Of a DNA stretch of 6,261 bases, positions 1 through 6,261 are shown in pieces (position 1 is the stretch's first letter; each line of letters begins with the position of its first letter). The notes under the pieces are model-generated. The model worked only from the letters and a program-made list of their open reading frames with translations, searched no databases and was not told the DNA's origin. Made by a program: the position numbers and the translations under genes. Origin of the DNA: Pseudoflavonifractor sp035562355 (lineage in GTDB: Bacteria; Bacillota; Clostridia; Oscillospirales; Oscillospiraceae); NCBI GenBank assembly GCA_035562355.1, contig DATMXU010000080.1:1-6261 (forward strand). Direction: 5' to 3'.

Positions 1-3000
1 CGGTGGGTAGGGCGCCCAGGGACTCACCCTCCCGGACGAGGAGGTAGGAGGGCTCGGCATCGGTGCCGTCGCCGTTTTTATGGAAGGTCACCATAAAGGT
101 GCCCTCCTCCACGGCGAACTCGTGGATGCCGATATCGGGGGCCCAGGCGGCGTCGGTCTCATCAATGGCGTTGCCGAAGAAGTCCCGGATGAGGGGGAAA
201 CGGTTCTCCTCCGGAACCTCGGACCAATAGGGGACCCGCACCCCGGCGTTGATGGCGGGGGAGTCGGATGAGAGCTGGTAGCCGCCCAACTGGTCGAGGT
301 TGGCGTTGAACCAGTCGAGACTGGTGAGCGCGTGGTTGCCGTCCCACTCGGAGGACCAGGCGGAGGAGATCGTGGGGGTCTTGCTGGGGTCACGGAGCAT
401 GGGGTCCGCAGTCTGGTTGCCGCTCACTGTGGCTCCGGCCGCCAGCTGGCTTGTGATATTGGCGCCGTAGAGGCCGGCGGGCCAGAAGATGTTGTTGGTC
501 AGCTCGCCAAGGGCCTTGTCTGTCTCCGAAAAGAGCAGCCTGGGGGTGTTGCCGTTGGGGGCATAGAAGATGTTGTTCTGCACGTGGATGTACTTGGAGT
601 TGGAGGTATTTCCGTCTATGAGACTGTTGATATCGGCCGAGAGGTTAAAGACGTTGTTGTAGATCAGTGGGTAGGCCGTGGTGCCGCTGCTGCCGGAGGC
701 GGCGTAGTAGATGAGGTGCTTTCTGTTGGAGGTGGTGGAGGTAAAGTGGCCGCCGTCGTTGATGCTCAGGTTATAGCGGAAGATATTGTTCTTGGAACCG
801 TTCATGAACAGCACGCAGCCGCCGGCATTGTTGTGGGAGTAGTTATACTGGTAGACGTAGTTCTCGCTGTAGAGGTCGATGTCCCAGGCCTCGCCGTCGG
901 GGCAGTCGTACTGGGTGTCGTACACCTCGTTGAACTGAGCCACCGAGTTCTTGCAGCCCATGACCCACATGGCGGCGTAGTTCGCCGTGCCGATCAGGAC
1001 GGGATCGGCGCCGTCCGCCAGATTGTTGCCGCTCTTGTCTGATACGTAGCTGCGGCCCAGCGTGGTGGCCACGTTGTAGGACATCTCACTGAAGTTGCCG
1101 CCGGCCATGACCATTGCGTCACCGGAGACCTTGTCGATGAAGTTATTTTTGAAGGTAAGGTAGGTGGCGGCGTCGGCGGGGTAACCTGCGGCGCTGTTGG
1201 TTCCGCCGGGGTTGAAGATGGTGTTGCGGATGCCCTCGTTATCCACCCGGGATACGCGGCAGCGCTCCACTTTGAAGTCGGAGAGGTAGCCGTAGCCGAT
1301 GATACCTCCGGCGTGCTTGGTGCCGGAGGGGCTGTGGTTTTGGTGGGTGCCGTTTACATCGTGGACATAGCAGTCGGTGATGTAGACATGGTCTTTGCGG
1401 CTGGCCCACCAGTTGGCCTGGGTGCGGTCGCTGTAGGAGTCGGGGCAGTAGTCGTTGATGACCATGATGCCGCTGCGGCCATTGCCGGTGGTGGCGGCCA
1501 TGTTGGTGACCTCCAGCCAGCTGATCTCCCAGTAGCCGGAGTTCCATAGCTCCACCGCACCGCTGAGCTTGATGGCACCGCTGGAGTTGTCCTGCACGAT
1601 GTAGGAGGGTTTGGTGCCGTTGGTGCCCATACCGTTGATGATGGGGCGGTCCTGGCTGCCGCCGTTTTCATTATACCTGGTGAGGAGGATGGGCCGCATG
1701 GCCGAGCCGTCGCCCTGAAGGACCAGCTGTTCGTTCCAGATGCTCTGGGCATCCAGGAAGATCCTGTCGCCTGCCTTGAATGTGAGGGCGTTGAGCTTGG
1801 AGAGGGTCTTCCAGGCGGTGTCCGCCGTCAGGCCGTCGTTTGTGTCGCTGCCGGTGTTGGAGATATAGTAGTCCCGTCCGGGGTTGGAGGAGACGTGGAT
1901 GGTGTAGGTAAGGGCCTGTCCCTCGATGGACAGGGTGAGGGTGTGGTCGCCCACGGCGAGACCCTGCATGGAATCGGCCTTGACGGTGAAGACGTTGCCG
2001 TTGATGGCGTACTGCGCCGCAGTCAGAGCCGCGCCGTTCAGGGCCGCGCTTTCAAACTCGTCCAGATTGGGGTGGACCGATACGGAGAGGTCGCTGGGCT
2101 CTTCCAGCTCATAGCTCCCCTGCTCGGGGTCCAGGGAGTAGGAGGTGGGCAGGAGCTTGACGGTGGCGGCGACTGTCGTGGTGGCGGGAACCGCATTGGC
2201 GTCGACCATATAGATGTCGTCGATAAAATGCTTGCTGTCGATATAGGCCAAATTGCCATCCTTATTGCCCCAGTTGGTAGCCATGATGATCTGGCTGACG
2301 CTTGTGACGGCGGTGTTCAGGATCGGAGTTGTGGACCCGTAAGCGATCACATCCGTGCCGTCAATTTTGATGCCGGTGCCGGCAGAAGTGACGTTAAGTT
2401 CCATCCTGTGCCAGCCGGGGGTGCGCTTGATGTTGGTGGGCTGCCACACGCCGGATGTACCCCCTGCGGTGGAGCGGTAGGTATAGGTCTGGCTGTAGGT
2501 ATTTTTGTCCGCCTTTGTAAGGCCGGAGGGGTAATTGTCCGTATCGGCGGGGACGGCTACGCCGATAAACAAGGTGGTATAGGCGTTGAGCATCATGCCA
2601 AACTTAGCCTGGTCGCCATAGGTAACGGTCATCTCCTCGGCTGTACAGGGATCATAGTACCAGAATACCACCTTGCCTGTCTTGCCAATGGTGGAGGAGA
2701 GCATACCGTCTTTTACGGTGTCGCCCACGGTGCCGCCCAGGCGACCGGTGCGGGCGGCCTGCCCGTCGGCGAGCTTGGATGTGCCGGAGAGCACCAGGTT
2801 GGTTGCCAGGGCACCGGTCATGGCGCCGGCAGTCTCCAGGTTATAGGCCCAGATGGGGTTCTCGTAGTATTGCACCTCCGCCTTGACGGTGACCTCGTCG
2901 TCGGCGCTGGGGGTATAACCCGGTTTCATGGAGAGGTTGCCGTACTGGTCGACCGTAACATTGCTGTTGCCCTCGACGGAGTAGGTGAAAGCGTCGATGC

Positions 3001-5086
3001 CGACGGTGTTGGGCGCTTCGAGATAGACCCGCTGGGTGTCGCCCTTGTGGAGACCGTCCCCGTCCAAGGTGAGGCGAAGGTCCTGGGACATGGCGGCGCT
3101 GGGGTTGGAGTAATCGGAGTCGAAGAAGAGCGTGGCGGTGTCCGCGATGGCCTTGACGGTGGCGGTGTAAGGCCCTGCGCCGGGGGTGGGGAGGGCCGCG
3201 CTGGTAGCCGGGGCGGCCACGGTGACGGGGTCGCCGGAGGCGGTGCCGTTGTTGTAGAGCTGGACGCTGTAGCTCTGCGCGCCGGTCACGGCGTTCCAGG
3301 CGATGGTGCTGCCCGTCCAGCCGGTGATCTCCGGAGGGGCAAGCTTGGAGGCGGTAACGGTGTTAGAGGTGACAGCGTTGCTGTCCAGCGCGGTACCCTT
3401 GCCGCTGACCTGGACGGTGTAGTAGTATCCGCCTGCGCCTGCCGTGCGGATCTCGGTGCGCAGGCTGACGCCGGTCACAAAGTTGCTGTGGTCCGGTTGG
3501 AGCTCTTTCTCCACCGTGGCGACCAATGTGTCGGGCTCTCCGGTTTTCTTGTAGAGCTTGATGATGAAAGGGACGGCTTTGCCGTCATCGGCATACCCGA
3601 TGGTGAGGGAGCCATCCTCCTCGAGATTTGCCGAGGAGGGGGCTGTTACCCGGGTATCTTCGCCCAGTATGGTGAGCTTGACTACATCGGTCTTGACCGT
3701 TTTGGAGGCGTTTGAGACCGCGCAGTAATAGTAAGCGTCGCTCTGTGCGCTGGAAACAGTGAGGGTGGCGGTGGTCGCGTTATCGACCGCCACGGCGTTT
3801 TCACCTGTCTCATCACAGGAGTACCACTGGTAGGAGAGCGTACCTTCAGCGGGGTCGGCGGCGGAGACGGTGAAGGAGGCGTCGGCGCCCTGGGCCACAG
3901 TCTGAGCGGAGGGCTGGGCGCTAATTATGGGCGCTGTGGGGGCGGTGTAATCCACGGGGACGGTGATGGAAACGGTGCCGGTTTTGACTTGGGCGGTGGA
4001 GGAGACGACCGAGATGTCGTCGAGGAAGTGGCGACTCTCCAAGAGACTCTGTGTTGTGTCCCGGTAGCCTTTGTTGTTGCTGATAAAGATTTTATTAAGG
4101 GCTTTTAGCGTAGCGTCCTGATATACTGTTTGACCGTCCCACTTCATAGTCAGGCCGGATGCGGGATCTACAACCCACTCCATCTTGTGCCAGCCCTCAG
4201 AGCGCATGCCTATATTATCGGGCATAGAGGTCCATGTTCCATGAGAGCCTGTGGTGCTGCCGGTGGTTGCCCGGTAATAGTAGTTGGTATTGCATCTGCT
4301 GTGACCGCTGAGTGCGGAAACGCCCATGTAATGCCGGTTAGGAGAACTGGCATTTACGGCAGCGTTAATGTGCATGCCAAACTGTGCGTCGGAATTGGTG
4401 GTGGGATAGCTATCACCGCCTAAAAGCGTTTTCCCGGCCTCAACAGGGTCGTAATACCAAGCGGTCAAGGTCCCGGTTACGCTGCCGACATCGTAGGAAG
4501 GAGCACCACCGTTAGAATTGTTTTTGGTAGTGATGCCATACCGCCCGGTACGGGCAACTTGAGCGGGCAGAGCGGTTGTGCCATCAATCACCTTAGACGT
4601 GTCTGAAATTGTATAGTCATAGGTCGTTGTGAGAGTGCCGGTGTCGTTCGTAGCAAACCGTTTCGTTGTGCTGGTCACATTATCCGCAAAAATCACGTCG
4701 GCCCCATCGTAGTAATTCACGTTTGCAGTGACGGTAAGCTCTTCCCCCTCAATGGGGATGGCGCCAGGCTTGAGGGTGAGGTAGCCGTACTTGTCAATTT
4801 CGTAGCGCTGTTCAGGGTTGTCCTCCGTGCTGGTGAGGGTATAGCTGAAAGCGTCCACCACGGCGGTGTTGTCGCCGATATCCAGCCACAGCCGTTGGGT
4901 GGGGGTGGCGGTGGGCGCCCATCCGGACGCACCCGCCGTGAAGTTGAGCGAGATTGGGGTGCTGCCCAGGGTGGCCGTGTAGTTCTTGTCCGCCGCTGCC
5001 GCGGGAACGGCGGACAGCGAAGGCAGGAGCAGCCCCCCGATGAGCGCCAGGGACAGGAGCCGTTTGGCGATGCTTGTGTGCTTCAT
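1..5086 (-). CDS. Giant secreted multidomain beta-helix protein (3' end beyond window)
   Basis: At least 1695 codons are open from ATG at 5086 to the left edge, so the C-terminus is missing. The start is set by AGGAGAGG just upstream and by an immediate signal peptide: K2/K8/R9, a hydrophobic core at 10-27, and a likely cleavage after A30-A31-A32. Approximate domains follow. Residues 36-120 are Big-like and 125-364 LamG-like (W210-YYDP, G298-WHKME, D356-D357-I). Residues 383-473 are Ig-like (W421, Y454-C455), and 476-580 and 582-660 Fn3-like. Residues 666-964 are a second Big/LamG module and 975-1066 an X2-like sandwich. Residues 1071-1657 are a right-handed parallel beta-helix, with N-cap YYISNTGSDTNDG, NNIF-type rungs and a C-terminal SPAIN...PDIGIHEF signature. 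From 1660 a Flg_new-type repeat begins. It probably acts outside the cell on or against polysaccharide. The beta-helix resembles polysaccharide lyase-like folds, but the substrate and catalysis cannot be read. It could instead be an adhesin. The domain folds are my recognition; the function is inference. Confidence 0.9.
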   Translation of the reverse strand, partial: MKHTSIAKRLLSLALIGGLLLPSLSAVPAAAADKNYTATLGSTPISLNFTAGASGWAPTATPTQRLWLDIGDNTAVVDAFSYTLTSTEDNPEQRYEIDKYGYLTLKPGAIPIEGEELTVTANVNYYDGADVIFADNVTSTTKRFATNDTGTLTTTYDYTISDTSKVIDGTTALPAQVARTGRYGITTKNNSNGGAPSYDVGSVTGTLTAWYYDPVEAGKTLLGGDSYPTTNSDAQFGMHINAAVNASSPNRHYMGVSALSGHSRCNTNYYYRATTGSTTGSHGTWTSMPDNIGMRSEGWHKMEWVVDPASGLTMKWDGQTVYQDATLKALNKIFISNNKGYRDTTQSLLESRHFLDDISVVSSTAQVKTGTVSITVPVDYTAPTAPIISAQPSAQTVAQGADASFTVSAADPAEGTLSYQWYSCDETGENAVAVDNATTATLTVSSAQSDAYYYCAVSNASKTVKTDVVKLTILGEDTRVTAPSSANLEEDGSLTIGYADDGKAVPFIIKLYKKTGEPDTLVATVEKELQPDHSNFVTGVSLRTEIRTAGAGGYYYTVQVSGKGTALDSNAVTSNTVTASKLAPPEITGWTGSTIAWNAVTGAQSYSVQLYNNGTASGDPVTVAAPATSAALPTPGAGPYTATVKAIADTATLFFDSDYSNPSAAMSQDLRLTLDGDGLHKGDTQRVYLEAPNTVGIDAFTYSVEGNSNVTVDQYGNLSMKPGYTPSADDEVTVKAEVQYYENPIWAYNLETAGAMTGALATNLVLSGTSKLADGQAARTGRLGGTVGDTVKDGMLSSTIGKTGKVVFWYYDPCTAEEMTVTYGDQAKFGMMLNAYTTLFIGVAVPADTDNYPSGLTKADKNTYSQTYTYRSTAGGTSGVWQPTNIKRTPGWHRMELNVTSAGTGIKIDGTDVIAYGSTTPILNTAVTSVSQIIMATNWGNKDGNLAYIDSKHFIDDIYMVDANAVPATTTVAATVKLLPTSYSLDPEQGSYELEEPSDLSVSVHPNLDEFESAALNGAALTAAQYAINGNVFTVKADSMQGLAVGDHTLTLSIEGQALTYTIHVSSNPGRDYYISNTGSDTNDGLTADTAWKTLSKLNALTFKAGDRIFLDAQSIWNEQLVLQGDGSAMRPILLTRYNENGGSQDRPIINGMGTNGTKPSYIVQDNSSGAIKLSGAVELWNSGYWEISWLEVTNMAATTGNGRSGIMVINDYCPDSYSDRTQANWWASRKDHVYITDCYVHDVNGTHQNHSPSGTKHAGGIIGYGYLSDFKVERCRVSRVDNEGIRNTIFNPGGTNSAAGYPADAATYLTFKNNFIDKVSGDAMVMAGGNFSEMSYNVATTLGRSYVSDKSGNNLADGADPVLIGTANYAAMWVMGCKNSVAQFNEVYDTQYDCPDGEAWDIDLYSENYVYQYNYSHNNAGGCVLFMNGSKNNIFRYNLSINDGGHFTSTTSNRKHLIYYAASGSSGTTAYPLIYNNVFNLSADINSLIDGNTSNSKYIHVQNNIFYAPNGNTPRLLFSETDKALGELTNNIFWPAGLYGANITSQLAAGATVSGNQTADPMLRDPSKTPTISSAWSSEWDGNHALTSLDWFNANLDQLGGYQLSSDSPAINAGVRVPYWSEVPEENRFPLIRDFFGNAIDETDAAWAPDIGIHEFAVEEGTFMVTFHKNGDGTDAEPSYLLVREGESLGALPT
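2195..3091 (-). repeat. Internal duplication, copy 2: Big-like plus LamG-like module
   Basis: This stretch encodes residues 666-964 of the giant protein and parallels copy 1: TQRVY (684-688), DQYGNLSMKPG, FWYYDP (W809), AKFGM, YTYRSTAGG, GWHRME (M895) and SKHFIDDIY (D956-D957). The closing DD pair lies exactly 600 residues after that of copy 1. DNA identity is mostly lost, but short stretches survive: 2934-2950 matches 4779-4795 at 15 of 17 positions by eye. The copies are therefore an old duplication, or related modules acquired separately. They are not a recent tandem repeat. Confidence 0.8.
3995..4981 (-). repeat. Internal duplication, copy 1: Big-like plus LamG-like module
   Basis: This stretch encodes residues 36-364 of the giant protein. 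It opens with a small beta-sandwich (TQRLW at 63-67, then DKYGYLTLKPG) and continues into a jelly-roll-like domain with AWYYDP, AQFGM, YYYRATTG, GWHKME and SRHFLDDIS. The same landmarks recur in the same order at residues 684-964. The N-terminal boundary is uncertain because similarity is clear only from about residue 63. LamG/concanavalin-like jelly rolls often bind carbohydrate, and a DDI near the last strand is typical of them; binding here is inferred. Base composition is lower in GC than the neighbouring Ig/Fn3 segments. Confidence 0.8.
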
Positions 5087-5091
5087 ATGAT

Positions 5092-5099
5092 CCTCTCCT
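5092..5099 (-). promoter_or_regulatory. Ribosome binding site of the giant secreted protein
   Basis: On the minus strand the sequence reads AGGAGAGG, with AGGAG ending 8 bases before the ATG at 5086. This is a near-consensus Firmicute Shine-Dalgarno sequence. It fixes the start codon, which is followed directly by a signal peptide. Confidence 0.85.
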
Positions 5100-5113
5100 T
5101 TTTGGTGATATTG

Positions 5114-5130
5114 CGCCGTCACGCTCGGCG
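5114..5130 (-). other. Small GC-rich hairpin in the 5' leader of the giant gene
   Basis: CGCCG and CGGCG form a five-pair GC stem around a seven-base loop, between the candidate promoter and the ribosome binding site. It lies about 14 bases upstream of the Shine-Dalgarno sequence, so it could modulate translation or mRNA stability. A stem this short can arise by chance in GC-rich DNA. No known riboswitch is recognised in the short leader. Confidence 0.3.
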
Positions 5131-5158
5131 ACAGGGATATAGTGGGCCGATTGTTGTT

Positions 5159-5188
5159 ATTTTACGGTAGGAGCGGAGAGTCTGTAAA
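5159..5188 (-). promoter_or_regulatory. Candidate sigma-A-type promoter for the giant gene
   Basis: On the minus strand TTTACA (5183-5188) and TAAAAT (5159-5164) are separated by 18 bases. Each has one mismatch to the TTGACA/TATAAT consensus. Transcription would start near 5152 and leave a leader of about 65 bases. It lies downstream of the lipoprotein terminator, which supports separate transcription of the giant gene. No extended -10 element and no operator-like palindrome are evident. Confidence 0.45.
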
Positions 5189-5233
5189 TGAACGAAACTA
5201 TGGTGTGGGGACTGTAATTTTCTACAAAGAAAG

Positions 5234-5278
5234 AAAAAGAGTGCGTTTCTCGACGATTCGAGAAATGTACTCTTTTTT
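5234..5278 (-). terminator. Intrinsic terminator after the lipoprotein gene, possibly bidirectional
   Basis: On the minus strand a nine-base arm AAAAAGAGT pairs with ACTCTTTTT. Inside it, after a short imperfect section, an eight-base arm TTTCTCGA pairs with TCGAGAAA around a four-base loop. Read on the minus strand, the outer arm runs into TTTTTCTTTCTTTG, a U-rich tail. On the plus strand the arm ends in TTTTTT, so it could also stop transcription from the left. It lies 14 bases past the lipoprotein stop codon. Confidence 0.85.
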
Positions 5279-5291
5279 GATTCATGTAGGT

Positions 5292-6248
5292 CTAGCCGAG
5301 GGTCTGCAGCTCATAGAGGGGCTCGTTGAATACCACCTCGGCGTCGGCCATCCGCTGGGCGACCAGGGCGTACAGCGCGGCCTGGGCGCAGAGGTCGGCG
5401 GCGGTAGCCTGGGCGCTCTCGTCCTCAAAGGGGAGAACCGTACCGGGGGCTATGGAGAGCAGCGTCACGTCCGCGTCGCGGCCGTCGAGACTCACGCCGG
5501 TGAGGGAGTCGCCGGGGGAGAGCTCGCCCAGGGCGGAGAGAAACTGAGCGCCGCCCGCGTCCTCCTTGTGAATGGTAGCGGAGGAAACCTCCCGCTCCTC
5601 CGTAGTGCCGTCGCTATAGGTAAAGGAGCAGGTATAGACAGGAGGGGAGGTGAAGTAATCGGGGCTTTCGTCATAGAAGGCGCGGAGCTCCTCCCGGGTG
5701 GGGGAGCTGTAGTCGGACTGGGAGCGGACCAGCTCGCCCCAGCGCTGGCTGCGGACGTAGGCGTAATAGGTGGCGGCGTCATACTCGGTCAGACCATAGA
5801 AGACTTCGCCCCGCTCCAGCATATCGGCGCGCTCGGCGTTGGTTTTTTCAAGGTCAGCCATCAGGGTTTCGTAGCGGATGTCCTCCACCAGGCCCCGTTC
5901 CTTGAGGAGGATGGACTCTTCCTTGGCACGCAAAAGCTCCCGGAGAGCGGCCTCTCTGGCGTACTGGTTGGGCGTCTGGCCATCGAATTCACGGTTCCAG
6001 AAGTCCGCGTCGATCTCCGCGCCGTAAGCCTGGCTAAAGTGGGCGGCGGTGAGCGCGCGCTCATCCTGGAGGAAGAGCTGGAACTCCTCGGTGGGGACGG
6101 GGTAGCCGTCCACGGTGAGGAGCACACCGTCGGCCAAAGAGGTGGGGGCGGAGACAGATGGGCCGGGGGAGGCGCTGCCGCCGCAGCCGGACAGGAGAGC
6201 CAGCAGCAGGGCCGAGAGGATGACCAAGGGACAGAGTTTATTCCACAT
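5292..6248 (-). CDS. SurA/PrsA-like lipoprotein, 318 aa, without a recognisable parvulin core
   Basis: This is a membrane-anchored exported lipoprotein. The signal peptide has K4, a hydrophobic stretch at 5-19 and a lipobox L19-S20-G21-C22, so C22 should be lipidated. A Ser/Pro/Gly-rich linker follows. Residues 42-200 resemble the helical N-terminal region of SurA/PrsA chaperones: VLLTVDGYPVPTEEF, then long charged helices, then TREELRAFYDESPDYF. From about 203 (PPVYTCSFTYSDG) a beta segment sits where a parvulin isomerase domain would be. The usual parvulin signatures (a histidine-bearing first strand and the GG-x-LG turn) are not seen. The end (VLPFED...AQAALYALVAQRMADAEVVFN) matches the C-terminal helix and strand of such proteins. 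Family members help exported proteins fold at the outer membrane face. The ATG at 6248 is favoured by GGAG seven bases upstream (6256-6259) and by lipobox spacing. The frame remains open to the window edge, so a longer start cannot be excluded. A strong terminator follows. Confidence 0.85.
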   Translation of the reverse strand: MWNKLCPLVILSALLLALLSGCGGSASPGPSVSAPTSLADGVLLTVDGYPVPTEEFQLFLQDERALTAAHFSQAYGAEIDADFWNREFDGQTPNQYAREAALRELLRAKEESILLKERGLVEDIRYETLMADLEKTNAERADMLERGEVFYGLTEYDAATYYAYVRSQRWGELVRSQSDYSSPTREELRAFYDESPDYFTSPPVYTCSFTYSDGTTEEREVSSATIHKEDAGGAQFLSALGELSPGDSLTGVSLDGRDADVTLLSIAPGTVLPFEDESAQATAADLCAQAALYALVAQRMADAEVVFNEPLYELQTLG

Positions 6249-6255
6249 TGCAATA

Positions 6256-6259
6256 CTCC
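6256..6259 (-). promoter_or_regulatory. Ribosome binding site of the lipoprotein gene
   Basis: GGAG on the minus strand lies seven bases before the ATG at 6248. It favours this start over any codon further upstream, most of which would lie beyond the window. The promoter is outside the window. Confidence 0.6.
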
Positions 6260-6261
6260 AT

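Noticed and set aside
332..1042. A 236-codon open frame on the plus strand
   Set aside because: It is antisense to the beta-helix domain. The protein is low-complexity Val/Gly, and the minus-strand reading gives clear beta-helix rungs here.
88..2259. Several Pro/Ser/Thr/Arg-rich minus-strand frames (88-393, 162-347, 1239-1547, 1354-1752, 2038-2259)
   Set aside because: They are out-of-frame readings of the giant gene with composition typical of shifted GC-rich codons, and they overlap a coherent domain-bearing frame.
1895..3715. A 606-codon open frame on the plus strand
   Set aside because: It lies wholly antisense to the well-supported giant gene. Its translation is Gly/Val/Asp-rich with no recognisable domain, as expected when GC-rich codons on the other strand exclude stops.
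1..5086. Frameshift or pseudogene in the giant gene
   Set aside because: Residue numbering by codon stays in register from the ATG at 5086 to base 2, with no internal stop and continuous domain logic, so the gene looks intact within the window.
4130..5170. Plus-strand frames at 4130-4423 and 4895-5170
   Set aside because: Both are antisense to the giant gene. The second crosses the signal-peptide and RBS region and has a low-complexity Gly/Arg start. Neither shows a known motif.
5492..6253. Alternative frames over the lipoprotein gene (5492-5782 and 5861-6253 minus, 5326-5547 plus)
   Set aside because: They are Ser/Pro-rich or Ala/Arg-rich shadows. The frame at 5292-6248 has the lipobox, RBS and chaperone-like sequence.
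1..6261. CRISPR array, tRNA/rRNA, insertion sequence, toxin-antitoxin or phage-defence genes
   Set aside because: No regularly spaced direct repeats, no transposase-like reading, no terminal inverted repeats and no RNA-gene signature were seen. The repeats present are protein-level module duplications.

Overview
The window holds two genes, both read on the minus strand. Base composition is GC-rich. Both genes have Shine-Dalgarno sites of the AGGAG/GGAG type, one gene encodes a lipoprotein resembling PrsA, and the other encodes a very large secreted protein built from Ig, Fn3, LamG-like and beta-helix modules. This fits a GC-rich anaerobic Firmicute of the gut Clostridia, for example the Oscillospiraceae. 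That assignment is an inference from style; no marker gene is present.

Read in the direction of transcription (right to left), 6248-5292 encodes a 318-residue lipoprotein with a SurA/PrsA-like helical N-terminal chaperone region and no recognisable parvulin active site. A strong hairpin terminator follows at 5234-5278. The remaining intergenic stretch carries a candidate sigma-A-type promoter (5159-5188), a small GC-rich hairpin and a clear ribosome binding site.

From 5086 to the left edge runs one uninterrupted reading frame of at least 1695 codons with no stop in the window. It encodes a signal peptide followed by Big-like plus LamG-like module 1, an Ig-like domain, two Fn3-like domains, Big-like plus LamG-like module 2, an X2-like beta-sandwich and a right-handed parallel beta-helix of about 585 residues. 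The start of a Listeria-Bacteroides (Flg_new) type repeat follows, and its C-terminus lies outside the window. The two Big/LamG modules are a diverged internal duplication set about 600 residues apart.

The likely theme is the outer surface. The large protein looks like a glycan-binding or glycan-degrading exoprotein, and the lipoprotein could help fold exported proteins. The terminator and promoter between them argue for separate transcription units, so a chaperone-client link is only a hypothesis. I see no mobile element, CRISPR array, RNA gene or defence system. The window is best described as an unusual architecture assembled from known folds.
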